Positions 44,385 through 56,300 of a DNA stretch of 64,000 nt are shown one piece after another (positions within the stretch are counted from its first letter, which is position 1; each line of letters begins with the position of its first letter). The DNA comes from Nemertoderma westbladi. Taxonomy: Eukaryota; Xenacoelomorpha; Nemertodermatida; Nemertodermatidae. Under the pieces are notes generated by a model. It was not told the origin of the DNA. It was given only the letters and a program-made list of their open reading frames with translations, and searched no databases. The stretch covers positions 43,412 through 107,411 of the forward strand of contig JAUCBJ010009033.1 in the NCBI GenBank assembly GCA_032718475.1. Reading direction: 5' to 3'. The position numbers were made by a program, and so were the translations under genes.

Positions 44385-47327
44385 ATGCCTTTTAGTGAAG
44401 ATTTAAAAGACGCGCCGTTGAACCCAGCTTATGATACTGAGCTGCTGGTCGAAAGACTAAATAATGATGGGAAGAAAGACGTTATGGATTGGGAAAAAAC
44501 ACTCCACGTATGGGGTCTATATGTTCAGGCCGAGACAGAACTGCAAGACATGATAGACCATATGGAAGAATTGAAAAAATCTCATGAAGATGACATCGAA
44601 GAGGTTAATAATTATGTGGAGCATCTCAAAGCAGAGAGTGAAGAGAGAGAAACGGTATCCGCAGAGATTGAAGCAGAGAATTTAAAGCTCAGAGACCAAG
44701 TAGAGCAAATGGAACAAACTCGTAAGGAAATAAATGAAATGATTAAGCATGAAGGGTTAGATAGCATTGCCGAAATAACTTTGAATGAACAAGTAGCATT
44801 CTTGTTGGTTGAGAGAAAGAAAGCATTGAATGAGACAACTGTAATTAAGGAAACTGGTGACGATGGTATTTCCACTGTTGATAATAACATAATAAGCGAA
44901 AAATTAGATATTAGTGATGAGGAAGGATATGTTGATATCGTAGTTCTTGAGGAGCCGAGAAAACTTTCATTAAAAGGTGACAATTTGCTTGAATATTCTG
45001 AATCAGACTCGCATGGACTTCCTAATGAAGTCGATAATTCGCATCGTATTTTTCGGGAAAATATCGATACTCTACAAGAAGAAATGGAAAGGCTACAGCA
45101 GAGGTTGCATCGAGAGAAACTGGAGAACAGACAGCTCCGAGAGAAAATTGATTCAGACACTGGATTAACTGATAACTGTCAACATCTACATGACCCAATA
45201 ATAGCCTCGCTCAGACAAATGGTTGACACACTCGAGGAAGAGAAGTTGATGCTTTTATCAAATGTCCCGCACAATAACGCTGAATTGGTCGCTGCTAACC
45301 TCGCATTAAAGTCGGAATTGATGTCAACTGAGTCGAATTTTAATACTACCAAACAACATCACCAGAACCTAGAGGTTGAACTAGCTGAGGCTAGAGAGAA
45401 ATGCCGTAGAAACACCGATGAAAAAGATCGTTTCCAGCAAATGCTACGAGCTAATGTGGAAAATTTGCGCCATCAGTTGGTCCACTTAAAGGATAAGTTA
45501 GGCGTCAATATTGTTATTGAAGAGTTTGATAACTTTGAAAATGTTAAAACTGTTGTTCCTCCGAAAATTCATTTGCATGAGATAGAAGACCGACAATGTG
45601 TTGGATTGCAGTCGGAAGACATGGAAGTTGATGATAAAGTCAAAATACAGGAAGGGCCTCAAATGCTTGAAAATGTAAGGAAGAGTTTTGAAAGTGACGT
45701 TTTACTGTCGGACTCGTTAACACTTCAGCGCCAATATGAACGACTTCTAAGTGGAATCGATGACGCTGACAGCAATGAAGACGATGACAGGGACAGCCAC
45801 ATAGAAAAGCTTAAAAAGGAGTTGGTAGAAAAACAACAACAAATAAATGAGCTGGAACAAAAAGTCAGTTCGAACGTGGCTGTGATTGACACTGATGAGG
45901 CATTAAAGAATAAAGATCGTGAACTTAAGGAAATGGAAGCGAATAATGCTGATCTATCAGAACAACTGTCTGGGTTTATACGAAAGTCTCAAGATCTCGA
46001 TGCGAGTATTGGTCAGTTGAGGAAATCTTACGAAGAGGAATTACTGGCGAAGGATGGTGAGCGAGTAGAGGATAACATGAAATTAAAAGACGAATTAGTG
46101 GATCTCAGAGATTCTATTAATGTTCTTGAATCTGAGAAAAGCGAACTTTGTAAACAATTGGAAATCGCAAAAGCTATGAGAGAATCGGATAAAGTTAGTT
46201 TCAATGATCGCATTGGTACATTGGATGCCAAATTATTAGAAGCCAATATCGATATCATACAGGAAAGATCGCATAGGGAAACTACTAACACTTTGGAATC
46301 TAGAATGATACAGTTGAATGAGGAATATCGAGCATTGCAGGATGAAAATACAGAACTTAAGCAACGTCCAATACGATTAGAAGATAGTGCCAATAAGGAA
46401 ATTGCGGAAAGAGAGCAACGTAACAATCTAGTAGAAATTGGCACCCAAATAGACATGGTTGATGAGAAGTTTGATAGAGAAAAAAGGGAACCTTTAAAAC
46501 GCAAACTTTCCAAAGATAGTCCACCCGTTGAGAAAAAAATAACGCGATCAAATGTGAATGTTTTAGAGTTGACAAGTAGTCAGGATATAGATGATATGGA
46601 GTTCCGATCTCTTGAACGCGATGCAGATGGCAATCTTGTGGAAATAAATATTGACCACCACGATTTGAGAACCTTTTCTCGCTGGTCGCTATTGTGTTAC
46701 AGTCTAGAACTTCAGAAGCACATCAAAGAACAACGTGAGAATTTGAAACAAGCGGATGAAAGATATGATATATTGTACAAGAGGTATATGGAGCGTAAAA
46801 GTTATCACAAACAAAAGCTATTGACGGCAAGAGAGAAGTTTCTTCGGCAAAAAGAGCGAATTGCCACGATAATTGTTAAAATGGAAACAGAATTGAAGTC
46901 GACACAATGGAATCTGGGAAAGGAGAAACAACGTGTAGTTGATCTGGAAACAAAGAGTAATGATGTTTTTAATGAGCGGATTATTCTACTTAGAAAGATT
47001 CATAAAGCAGAAGAAGAATTGAACGACCTTCAGGATGAGTTTCAATTGTTAAACAGGAATTTTAAAACTGTGACCGAGGAGAACAACGCATTGATATCGC
47101 GGGTATCCCACATGAGTGAAGCGAGAGCTGAAGCGGACAAGGAACTCCGAATGCTAAGGTTCGATCGCGATGAAATATTGAGTCGGAAGGAATTCCATTC
47201 TGATCCTCATAACTTTCTCCTCTCAACGGGATCTCCACGTACCAGTATCAATGTCTCCATAACAAATACTGGAGAAACTGTACCGTCTGTAGCGATAAAT
47301 GACAAAGAACAAGTTTTTATGTCGTAG
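44385..47327 (+). CDS. Long coiled-coil protein, 980 residues, one exon
   Basis: A single unbroken frame from ATG 44385 (context AAAACATGC, A at -3) to TAG 47327. The sequence is almost entirely charged heptad-type coiled coil, with strong helical blocks at about residues 45-160, 235-420, 470-700 and 770-920. Breaks fall around 160-230 and near 740, where KRKLSKDSPPVEKK looks like a basic, nuclear-localisation-like patch. A conserved-looking globular segment, FSRWSLLCYSLELQKHI, starts the last helical block; the Ser/Thr-rich C-terminus is probably disordered. Low transposon similarity and an intact frame argue for a real host gene. I do not recognise the family; CCDC-type cytoskeletal, ciliary or centrosomal scaffolds are the natural comparison, without proof. 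An upstream untranslated exon is possible. No clean AATAAA was seen close downstream. Confidence 0.85.
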   Translation: MPFSEDLKDAPLNPAYDTELLVERLNNDGKKDVMDWEKTLHVWGLYVQAETELQDMIDHMEELKKSHEDDIEEVNNYVEHLKAESEERETVSAEIEAENLKLRDQVEQMEQTRKEINEMIKHEGLDSIAEITLNEQVAFLLVERKKALNETTVIKETGDDGISTVDNNIISEKLDISDEEGYVDIVVLEEPRKLSLKGDNLLEYSESDSHGLPNEVDNSHRIFRENIDTLQEEMERLQQRLHREKLENRQLREKIDSDTGLTDNCQHLHDPIIASLRQMVDTLEEEKLMLLSNVPHNNAELVAANLALKSELMSTESNFNTTKQHHQNLEVELAEAREKCRRNTDEKDRFQQMLRANVENLRHQLVHLKDKLGVNIVIEEFDNFENVKTVVPPKIHLHEIEDRQCVGLQSEDMEVDDKVKIQEGPQMLENVRKSFESDVLLSDSLTLQRQYERLLSGIDDADSNEDDDRDSHIEKLKKELVEKQQQINELEQKVSSNVAVIDTDEALKNKDRELKEMEANNADLSEQLSGFIRKSQDLDASIGQLRKSYEEELLAKDGERVEDNMKLKDELVDLRDSINVLESEKSELCKQLEIAKAMRESDKVSFNDRIGTLDAKLLEANIDIIQERSHRETTNTLESRMIQLNEEYRALQDENTELKQRPIRLEDSANKEIAEREQRNNLVEIGTQIDMVDEKFDREKREPLKRKLSKDSPPVEKKITRSNVNVLELTSSQDIDDMEFRSLERDADGNLVEINIDHHDLRTFSRWSLLCYSLELQKHIKEQRENLKQADERYDILYKRYMERKSYHKQKLLTAREKFLRQKERIATIIVKMETELKSTQWNLGKEKQRVVDLETKSNDVFNERIILLRKIHKAEEELNDLQDEFQLLNRNFKTVTEENNALISRVSHMSEARAEADKELRMLRFDRDEILSRKEFHSDPHNFLLSTGSPRTSINVSITNTGETVPSVAINDKEQVFMS

Positions 47328-50320
47328 TTTGTTTAGAAACATCGATTAATGTGTTTACTGTAAATTTATTTAACGGGAAACAATTCAAATTTTCACAAAT
47401 TATGTATTCCATATTATGATTACATTGAATCAAATTTACTACAACTACTGTAATACTAAATAACTTACCAGACACAGTTTGTTTTAATGTATATCAATGT
47501 GTTGGTGGAAAAATAATGTTAAAAATAACAGATTGCGTGAAAATGTAAAAACAAAAAAAGTTGTTTACATAGAGTTTAATACAAAATGTTGTGAATTGTA
47601 AATATAGTTATTTTGCACCTTCGATATAGGACTCAAAAAAGAACCAAGCAAGGGCAATGGCGTAGAGGTTTTTTTTACAAGATTATAACTACTGTAATTG
47701 GTAGAGAATATGGAGAAGTTTACAATTGGTGATTGTTGGGCTGGAAGGTTTATTGTTCAGTTGTTCTTTGCAAGATAATTCTTCTAAAAAAATGTAACCT
47801 GGATACATACAGTATCACCGGAAGCCTCTGAAACAGTTCGCGATCATCCGTGAATTTCCAATTCATGCGCATTATCAAGCACGACTAGTGTCTTTTAGTA
47901 GATGTATCAGGAATGTTTAATGTATATGGTTGACCACCACTTTTAGTTGATGTATCAGGAATGTTTAATGTGTATTATGGTTGACCACCACTTTTTTTTA
48001 CCCTCCTATTTTGTACGATTTTTATCCGCCACTTATACGATAGTTTAGGCAGCAGAATTATCCGATGATCCGACAGGGTGTCTCTAGGTTTTGGTAATAA
48101 GAACCTTAGCCTATTTATACAAGGTGTTCTTGATACTACATATGTACCGGTATATACTGTATTAGTAATGTTATATTTTTTACCATTTCTTTCACCAGCT
48201 GGAGAGAGAAAATATGAAGGAGTAAAGTAGAAAATATATTGATAACCAACATAATGTACAATAATAAGAATTAATATAATATGATAATAATGTTTTTCAA
48301 ACAAAATAATCCAATATCAATTTATTTAATTTTAATTTTATCCGTTCAGTTAATTGTGGTTTTGTGTCGAAATTAAGGGGGGGGGGGGGGGGGGGGAGGG
48401 GGGGGGGGCATGAACCTTTTTTTAAAATGGCTGTCAATTAGTGTTAAATGATAATATTGCTATTTTGTCATGGTCAACCACTGTATGGAAGGCCAAATAG
48501 CCTTTATAGTAAAATTTGAAAATTTGTAGCCTCCCCCTTGCGGCTGGCGGCGGAATTAAATATTTCACTAAAATTGCTACTAGTCCCTCAATTTTGGTCC
48601 CAATTTCTTGAAACCAACTTTTTTTTGACTCAGCGTGATCGACTCTACAAAAGTTATCTTATAGAATTTTTAAATACCCATTTTTATTTTAATTAATTAA
48701 TTTAAGTAATTAATTATCATATTTTTAATTAAAATTGGCTAATTATAAAAAATGGTGATATTTATCAAAATGCCATAAGATATCTTTTAAAGAGCTTCCA
48801 AAGCTCGTTCGAATGAGCCATAAACGAAGAAAATTGGTTAAAAAATGACGGAGGAGTAGTAATTTGAAAATGAAATATGTCATTCCGAGAAAATGCCCTT
48901 TAAAGTTTAAACCGTCCCGCCAAAATTGGCTGTCTGCGTTCTGTTTGGTTAATTATTTCTGGCACGAAGGATGCACACCAATGAGCTAAAATGTTCATTA
49001 CTGGGGTTTTCGGGATCGCTGATTTCATTCCCGATGTCAGTTTTAATTTTTGGTGGAATTTAGTCTATTTGTCTGTCTGTCGGTCTTCTGTCTTTCTTAC
49101 AATTTGACGGACAGACCGTCATAAGGAAAAACAGTGATAACTCGAGAACTGAAAGAGGTCTCACTAAGCGGTTTTCAGATTTGTAATCCTCATTAAATTC
49201 TGCTCTAGGTGAAACAACAATTTGAAAATTTTACCTGAGGGGGGGTATACCCCCCCATAAGACATGATATCCTGAACATAAGATCATCAAAGATCTCACA
49301 AGTTTATGCAGAAAAATATAATGTTAACAGTGAAACGCGAATCATAGGAGGTAACCAGAAAGCTCTTCTCTCTTGGAAGTTACCTTAATGTATGGAGGGA
49401 GAGGTGCCCTCATATTTCCCAGATTTAATGCTCGCTCTCCTCCCTATGTTTACCAAGCAGACGCTAGTTTGTTGAGTTCTCAACTAATTTTGGACTCCTG
49501 TGGGGCTCCAACTCCCAGCCTTCTGGTTTGAATACCTTATCTCAACAATTTTATAAATTTAATTAAGGCAAAGGGGTAATAACCCCACCCCCAACATTTA
49601 CATCATTTACGTTAAGCATAAAGTTATTTGATAAGATTTGCCAAAATGCCTGAATGCCAAGAATAATAATTTTAAGTGAGGAAACATTAACGATAGATAT
49701 ATTTTAAACCAAGCCAGACCGTTCCATCACCCAAACTAATGCTATTCTTACAGTTTAGTGCAATACGAATTAGCTTAGGTCAACTGCAGGCCTACTACTG
49801 TACGTATTTACGTCACTTAGATACCATGCAATATTTAGTAGTTTGTTGTTACTGTAGGGCCTACAGCTGAATAGTTTGATTGTTAATTGATTGTTTTAAC
49901 TTACAATAAGCAAAACAAATATATATTTTAATTTGAGATTAAGATATTAAGTCATATATTTAGTGTTGCCTTTCCGGTAGAGATATTTGCCGTTTAATCA
50001 CTGACAATATTACCTACAAAAATCATTCAAAACTGATGATTAAAAATACATTTATGGAACTTTTCTGTTAAGATAAAGGTTTTGGCGCGTTTTGGAAATT
50101 ATTATAAAATTATTAAATAAAATATTTGCATAAATAGAGCAGTACAGTATATAATAAGTTTGGAACTGATTTTAGATTTTAATTTAGTCGGCCTAGGCAG
50201 AGGTTATATACAATTTTTGGCTTTTAGAGTTGCTTGCACTGGTACAGTAGGCTAGATGGTATTTTAAATGATTTAAAATGACATAATTTGTTTTTTAGGC
50301 TCATAATAATATAATTTAAG
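47328..50320. other. Intergenic stretch between the coiled-coil and amine oxidase genes
   Basis: Holds a 50-bp tandem duplication (47893-47991), an extreme G-run (about 48377-48409) and a SINE-like T-arm word on the minus strand at about 49490-49525 (GGCTGGGAGTTGGAGCCCC). TTGTTTTTTAG at 50289-50299 could be the acceptor of a 5' untranslated exon of the oxidase. No other gene seen. Confidence 0.5.
47893..47991. repeat. Tandem duplication, two units of about 50 bp
   Basis: Both units have GATGTATCAGGAATGTTTAA and GGTTGACCACCAC; the second has three extra bases. Confidence 0.9.
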
Positions 50321-53300
50321 ATGCTGCCGAAAATATACTATTACTTAATAATTTATACGTTGGTTACTATAACGTCTGTTGTGTCCGTATCCGTGATTAT
50401 AGTTGGGGCTGGAATTTCTGGGCTTCGTGCGGCCAGTTTGTTAAAGAAAGCAGGGACAGATGTTACGGTAAGTGTATGTCATGGTTTATGGGCAGTAAAG
50501 TGAATTATTTTTTTCCATTTCTGTAGAAATTTCAAATATTCTATTACGAATCTGTCCTTAGACTGGGTAGTTTTTGTCTAAAGCTGAGGCCGGCAAAAAT
50601 ACGATGTACAGTATGTATGTCTATGTATGTTTGTATGACCACCTAAAGGCTTGAAACAACTTGTATATATTGGAAAATTGTAAACGCAACTATTTATCAA
50701 TTGTTATCTAGTTGTTGAATAAAAAATTCGGGAATATTTGCATATTATTAACATTATGGAACGCAAAATTAAATACCCACAACTACACTTTCATCTCCCT
50801 AGCATAAAGCCAATGTAAAACCATTAAACTAGTATAACAACAGCTGAACAAAATATCACTACTTATTGTCAATTGGAGTTACGTACATTAATTATATCGT
50901 TAATCATTGTTCTACTGTATCTGTATCAGTCAGTGAGTGTAATGTCAAGCAGTACATCATTTATACTGTATATCGTATGTATTTATAGGGCCTATTGTCA
51001 TCGTTATAATACTGTCATCAACTCAGGCTAAGCTCAATTGAAATGTAAAGGCTAAAGGCACATTTATACTCGGCCGTACGACAGCCGTACGGTAAGAAAT
51101 TGTAATATTTGTCCGTACAGGTGCCCTCAGTCAGCCGTAGGGTATGTTTGTTATGCCAGATTCCGTACGCCGTACGTGGACCTCACGGCCGCCGTACGAC
51201 GTTGTCGTACGGCTGTCGCACGGCCGAGTATAAATGGGCCTTTAGTTAGTCTTCAGTAGGTCTTTATTTTATTTATCTAATACAGTAAGACAATTGTCCA
51301 CAATTTGTAGGATCAATACAGTGCTGAGAACTTCCATCCATATTTAAAGAGAATCGTACTCTCACCACGATCATTCATAGTTTAATAGTTTAAAGGGTGA
51401 TGCGGAAAGTAGGTACCGGTATGCACTTTTAGCACCCATAAATCGAAAATGAAAGTAAACGCAATGTGGTAACTGACAACCTGGTTGGAATAAAATAAAC
51501 GCCACTAATTGAATGCCACGCCAACTTAGATGATTTACTGTAACACCAAAATAAATTATTTTGCACCAAATATATTTATTTGTAGCACCAATTCGCACCC
51601 CCCAATTTTGAATATCCTTCTCATCAAAAACAATTATTCATCCCCCAAAAACAATTATTCATCCCCCAAAAACAATTATTCATCCCCAAAAACAATTATT
51701 CTACCCCCCAAAACAATTATTGATTCCCCCAAAAACAATTATTCATCCCCCAAAAACAATTATTCATCCCCCAAAAACAATTATTCATCCCCCAAAAACA
51801 ATTATTCTACCCCCAAAAACAATTATTGATTCCCCAAAAACAATTATTCATCCCCCAAAAACAATTATTCATCCCCCAAAAACAATTATTGATTCCCCAA
51901 AAACAATTATTCATCCCCCAAAAACAATTATCGATTCCCAAAAACAATTATTCATCCCCCAAAAACAATTATTCATCCCCCAAAAACAATTATTCATCCC
52001 CCAAAAACAATTATTCTACCCCCAAAAACAATTATTCATCCACCAAAAATAATTACTTGTCAACCAAAAAAAATTATTCCAGCACCAAATATTTTTTATT
52101 AACTACGCTTTGGTCAGTTGCCATGCTTGGCCTATTGCCTATTGCCTTCAGAACAACGTATTCTGTTATTAGGTTTCGTACCGATATACCTAAAGTAATA
52201 GGCCTACTTCAGTTTCAGTATTCGTACCGATAGGCCTATTGCCTATCTACAGTATTATTGCCTATGGCCTATTAGTTATTCTGTTACTTATTCTTTTTTC
52301 TGTAATTTATTGTATTACGGCAGTACTGAAGTTTTCAGATAGGGGGGAAACTGGACGCAATAAAAATTCATCCCTCTCCAGGGGAAGTCTTTTTTGCCGA
52401 GTCAGCTCTCGGGGCAAATACCACACCCTGGTTTGCCATTCCACAGGGTGGGTATCGCAGTGGAGTCAGATATGAGGCCCATCACCCATATCTACTCTGG
52501 CGCACATGACCCACCATTGGCTGTGCAGCTCATCTGCTGGGTCATGCGCTGTAACCCTGCTGTAAGGTGCAGGTCGCAGTGAAGTGCACACAGAGTGGAC
52601 ATGTGAACACTCTACTCCTGACCAGCCATTGGTATACTGTAGATCACCATCTGCCTGGCCAGGCCATATACCCCTGCAGCCAAGTATATGGGTCCTTAAT
52701 CCAGGACCAAGGACGTCCTTATCCCAGAACGAAGGTGGTCCTAGTTACAGCTACAGGACCCGATTTGCCCTAGTAAGAGGGTCTATGAGGGGACTTCACA
52801 CCTGCCGATAATCCAATGTCCAATAATAAAGCGAGTGGATTAGATGAAATCCCAGCGGAGGTATGGAAAACCGGAGTGCTAAACATACCATTATTGAATG
52901 TTTGCAACCGGATGTTAAAAGGGGAAAAGCCACCACCAATTTGGACTAAAGGTCAACTAAAGCCTCCCCCCAAGAAAGGTGACCTCGGCATACAAACAAA
53001 CTATCGTGGGATCTGTCTGCTTGTGGTAGCTGCCAAAATATACAATAAAATGATTCTATATAGGATTACGCCTCACATAGAGAAACTACTGCGTTAGAGC
53101 CAAAACGGATTTCGACCAAGTAGATCAACAATAGCTCAGATACTTGCACTACGGAGACCGATTGAAGGAATTAAGTCAAAGAATCTCCCCGCAGTCATGA
53201 CTTTTGTGGACTTCAAGAAGCCATTCGACTCCATCCATAGAGGTAAAATGCTTGAAATTCTAAGAGCTTATGGAATACTAGAAGAAGTTGTTGCTGGCAT

Positions 53301-56300
53301 TGGATTGTTATATTGAGACACAGAAGCGCAGGTACTCTCACCAGATGGTGAAACTGAGTTTTTCTCAATCCTGGCTGGCGTACTGCAAGGTGACACATTA
53401 GCACCATTACTATTTGTAATTGTGCTGGATTACGCAATGAGGACGGCCACCAAGGGTGAAGATCTGGGATTAACACTTCAAGAACGCAGAAGTAGTAGAT
53501 ATCCAGCAACTACAGTCACAGACACCGACTTTGCGGATGACATCGCCCTGCTCTCTAATACGCTAGCAGATGCACAGCTTCTACTAAATAAAGTGGAGAG
53601 GGCTGCTAAGGAGATTGGATTGCATATAAATGCTACCAAGACCGAATTCATGACCTGTAATGTTGATGGAAACTTGACAACCATTGATAATAATCAACTA
53701 AGGAAGGTCGATGACTTCCAGTACCTTGGATCATGGATAGAGAGTAGCAAAAAGGACATAGAAGTTAGGAAAGCAAAGGCTTGGGTAGCTCTATCAAAAA
53801 TGATTGTTTTTTAAATGATTAAGGTCAATTCCATAAGAAACGGGCAAAAAAGTTAAAAAATAAAATGCATAATTTGTTATCACTGAATACACTTTCTGGT
53901 GCCATTTTTATCATAGATTATGAATATTATATTTAAAAGTCATCACTAGGGCCGTTTGTACAGATTTAGTAAAATGAATGAGACTATCTCTTTTTTTGAG
54001 ATAATTCTTCAAAATTAAGTCAGTTTATGATCCGTCATAATTTCTAAAGTACACGGAATAAATTGATGTTTTCGGTATCAATATCAAGGTTATCTATTTC
54101 TGCATCAATTAAGCTATTACAAAGTGGTAGTGCATACTTGCATGTAAAGAAAATTTGGTGTTAAATAAACTCTTGTAAATTTCACAAACGTCCGACACTT
54201 TTTTTCACAATTTTCTTTCTATTTACACGGCCAATCAAATAGAGTTGGTTTTGTGGAAGTTATTGAAGTGCCGAACTGAAAGCCTCTGCTATTGGTTGTT
54301 GCTCTTGGCAACAGGCATGTACAGAAGCCCAGAATATGCACCTTTGTTTGACAAACGTCCGACACCTAAAATGTAACTGTAATGTGATTGGATGTAAAAC
54401 TTGATTAGATGGCTTTACCCGGCATTAAAATGTCACATAAAACAATAGTTAATTCCAGCAAGTAGTAGCCAATTTGTTCCGGGGAAGGGCCAGGATCCGT
54501 AGTACATACCGTTTCGAGATTCCCACGTTTGAAGGTCTACCAAACTAATTTGCTGAATCCATAGGGCAACCGGCAATGAACAACAATTTAATTATAATTC
54601 GATAAGCATGTCGAATAGTCGTTGGTATTACCATCACTATTACTATTTGACTGTTGCTACCTGTTACCTGTTTCGTTAGGCCAATGATTTGACTTTCAAG
54701 ATGGGTCATTGTTATAAATGTTGTCGCGCTCAAGACTCAAGTAATGTTACCCCCCCCCCCCCCCACATTCCTGTTAGCCCATGTATATAATTGTATTATT
54801 ACTCATTTCCCTCATTTGATAACATCATTGCTTATTTTTACCGTCTCCATAACTTGCTCCTTTCCCCAAATTGGTAACATCTGTTTATTGTTTTGGAGAG
54901 AAAAATAATAGTATGTTTTTGCTTATCAGTAATCTAGATTGAAACATTTTGAAATATTGTATCTGTTTGGTGGGTGGGGGGTAACAGGAATGGGGGTGGG
55001 GGGGGGGGGGGGGGGGTCGCTAAGTGCGACGGTGGGAGGGGGGTAACAGCACGGGACGATACTTCCATTGATTTATCCACATTAGTACAAATATAAGAAT
55101 CTGGATAAGTCTGTTATAATTGGAACGTCCGACACCATAATTCCGACACAAAACGTCCGACACCTTTTAATTTACAATCAAACTGCAAAAACTGTGCGTT
55201 AGATTCATGATATTACAAAAGTTTGATATATATTAGTTAAACACATAGTTGCAGATTATTGTGGTTAACCATAATTTAACCATTTAGCACCACATAAAAA
55301 GTTTTCGAGAAATAAGTGATAAAAAAATGTACAGTTCGATAAACATGCCATAATTTGAAAAGTTGTGAACGAAATTATTTTATTTTTCTACCTCCGTAAA
55401 GCAGAGATGTTGTTTAAGACAAAGCGAATATGAACCCTCGCATTCATTACCAACAAAGTAAAAATAAAAGAACCTGGATTAGTGGGCAAATCCAAACGTC
55501 CGACACCAAACGTCCGACACCATTTCAATTCCAATCAAACTACAAAAACTGTATGTTAGATTTAGGATATTACAAAGGTTGGATTAATAATAGGTAGCCA
55601 AATAGTTGCTGATCACTGTGGTTAGCCAAAATTTGCAAAAGCTCTCATCGGCACTGTTACACGAATGTTTTAATTTTTAGCCAAAAATTACTGTCCCAAA
55701 ACTCAAACGTCCGACACCCACTTTTTAAACTCGAATTTCTAGAACTCTAGTAGTTTTCAGTGGACTCATTATGTGTTCTCATATAGAGCTTCGAATTTGG
55801 GGTAGTATGAGCATTACTCTGATTGACCTTGAATTAACAACTTCCTACAATTAGTAAAAAACAATCGAAAATTTGGGTTTGCCCCAACGTCCGACACCAT
55901 GGAATTGACCATAAGGAGTCAATCATCAAGGTCAGCACATCAAGGTCGAGAGCGCATGCTGGCAAGAGCGAGACAATGTCTCTTTTGGCCAGGCATCACC
56001 AGAGATATAGGGAACATGGTGAGTAGATGCGACCAGTGTGAGACATTCAAGTCCAACCAGGTGAAAGAACCACCATTGCATGATGTTCCACCAACACGTC
56101 CAGGAGTGGCTGTGGCAGCTGATTTGTTTAATTATGCTGGGCGAGAGAACCTGGTCATCACTGACAAGTATAGTGGATTGTCTGAAGTTTATGGATTTGG
56201 GAGAGGAGTCGACACAGATGATGTCACTGGTGCAATTACAAAGTGGATGTCAACCATGGGTGTAATGGTTCGACTGACCACAGACGGTGGTCCGCAGTTT

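Noticed and set aside
51530-52233. Asn/Lys/Pro-rich frames in intron 1 of the oxidase
   Set aside because: Artefact of the 20-21-bp minisatellite.
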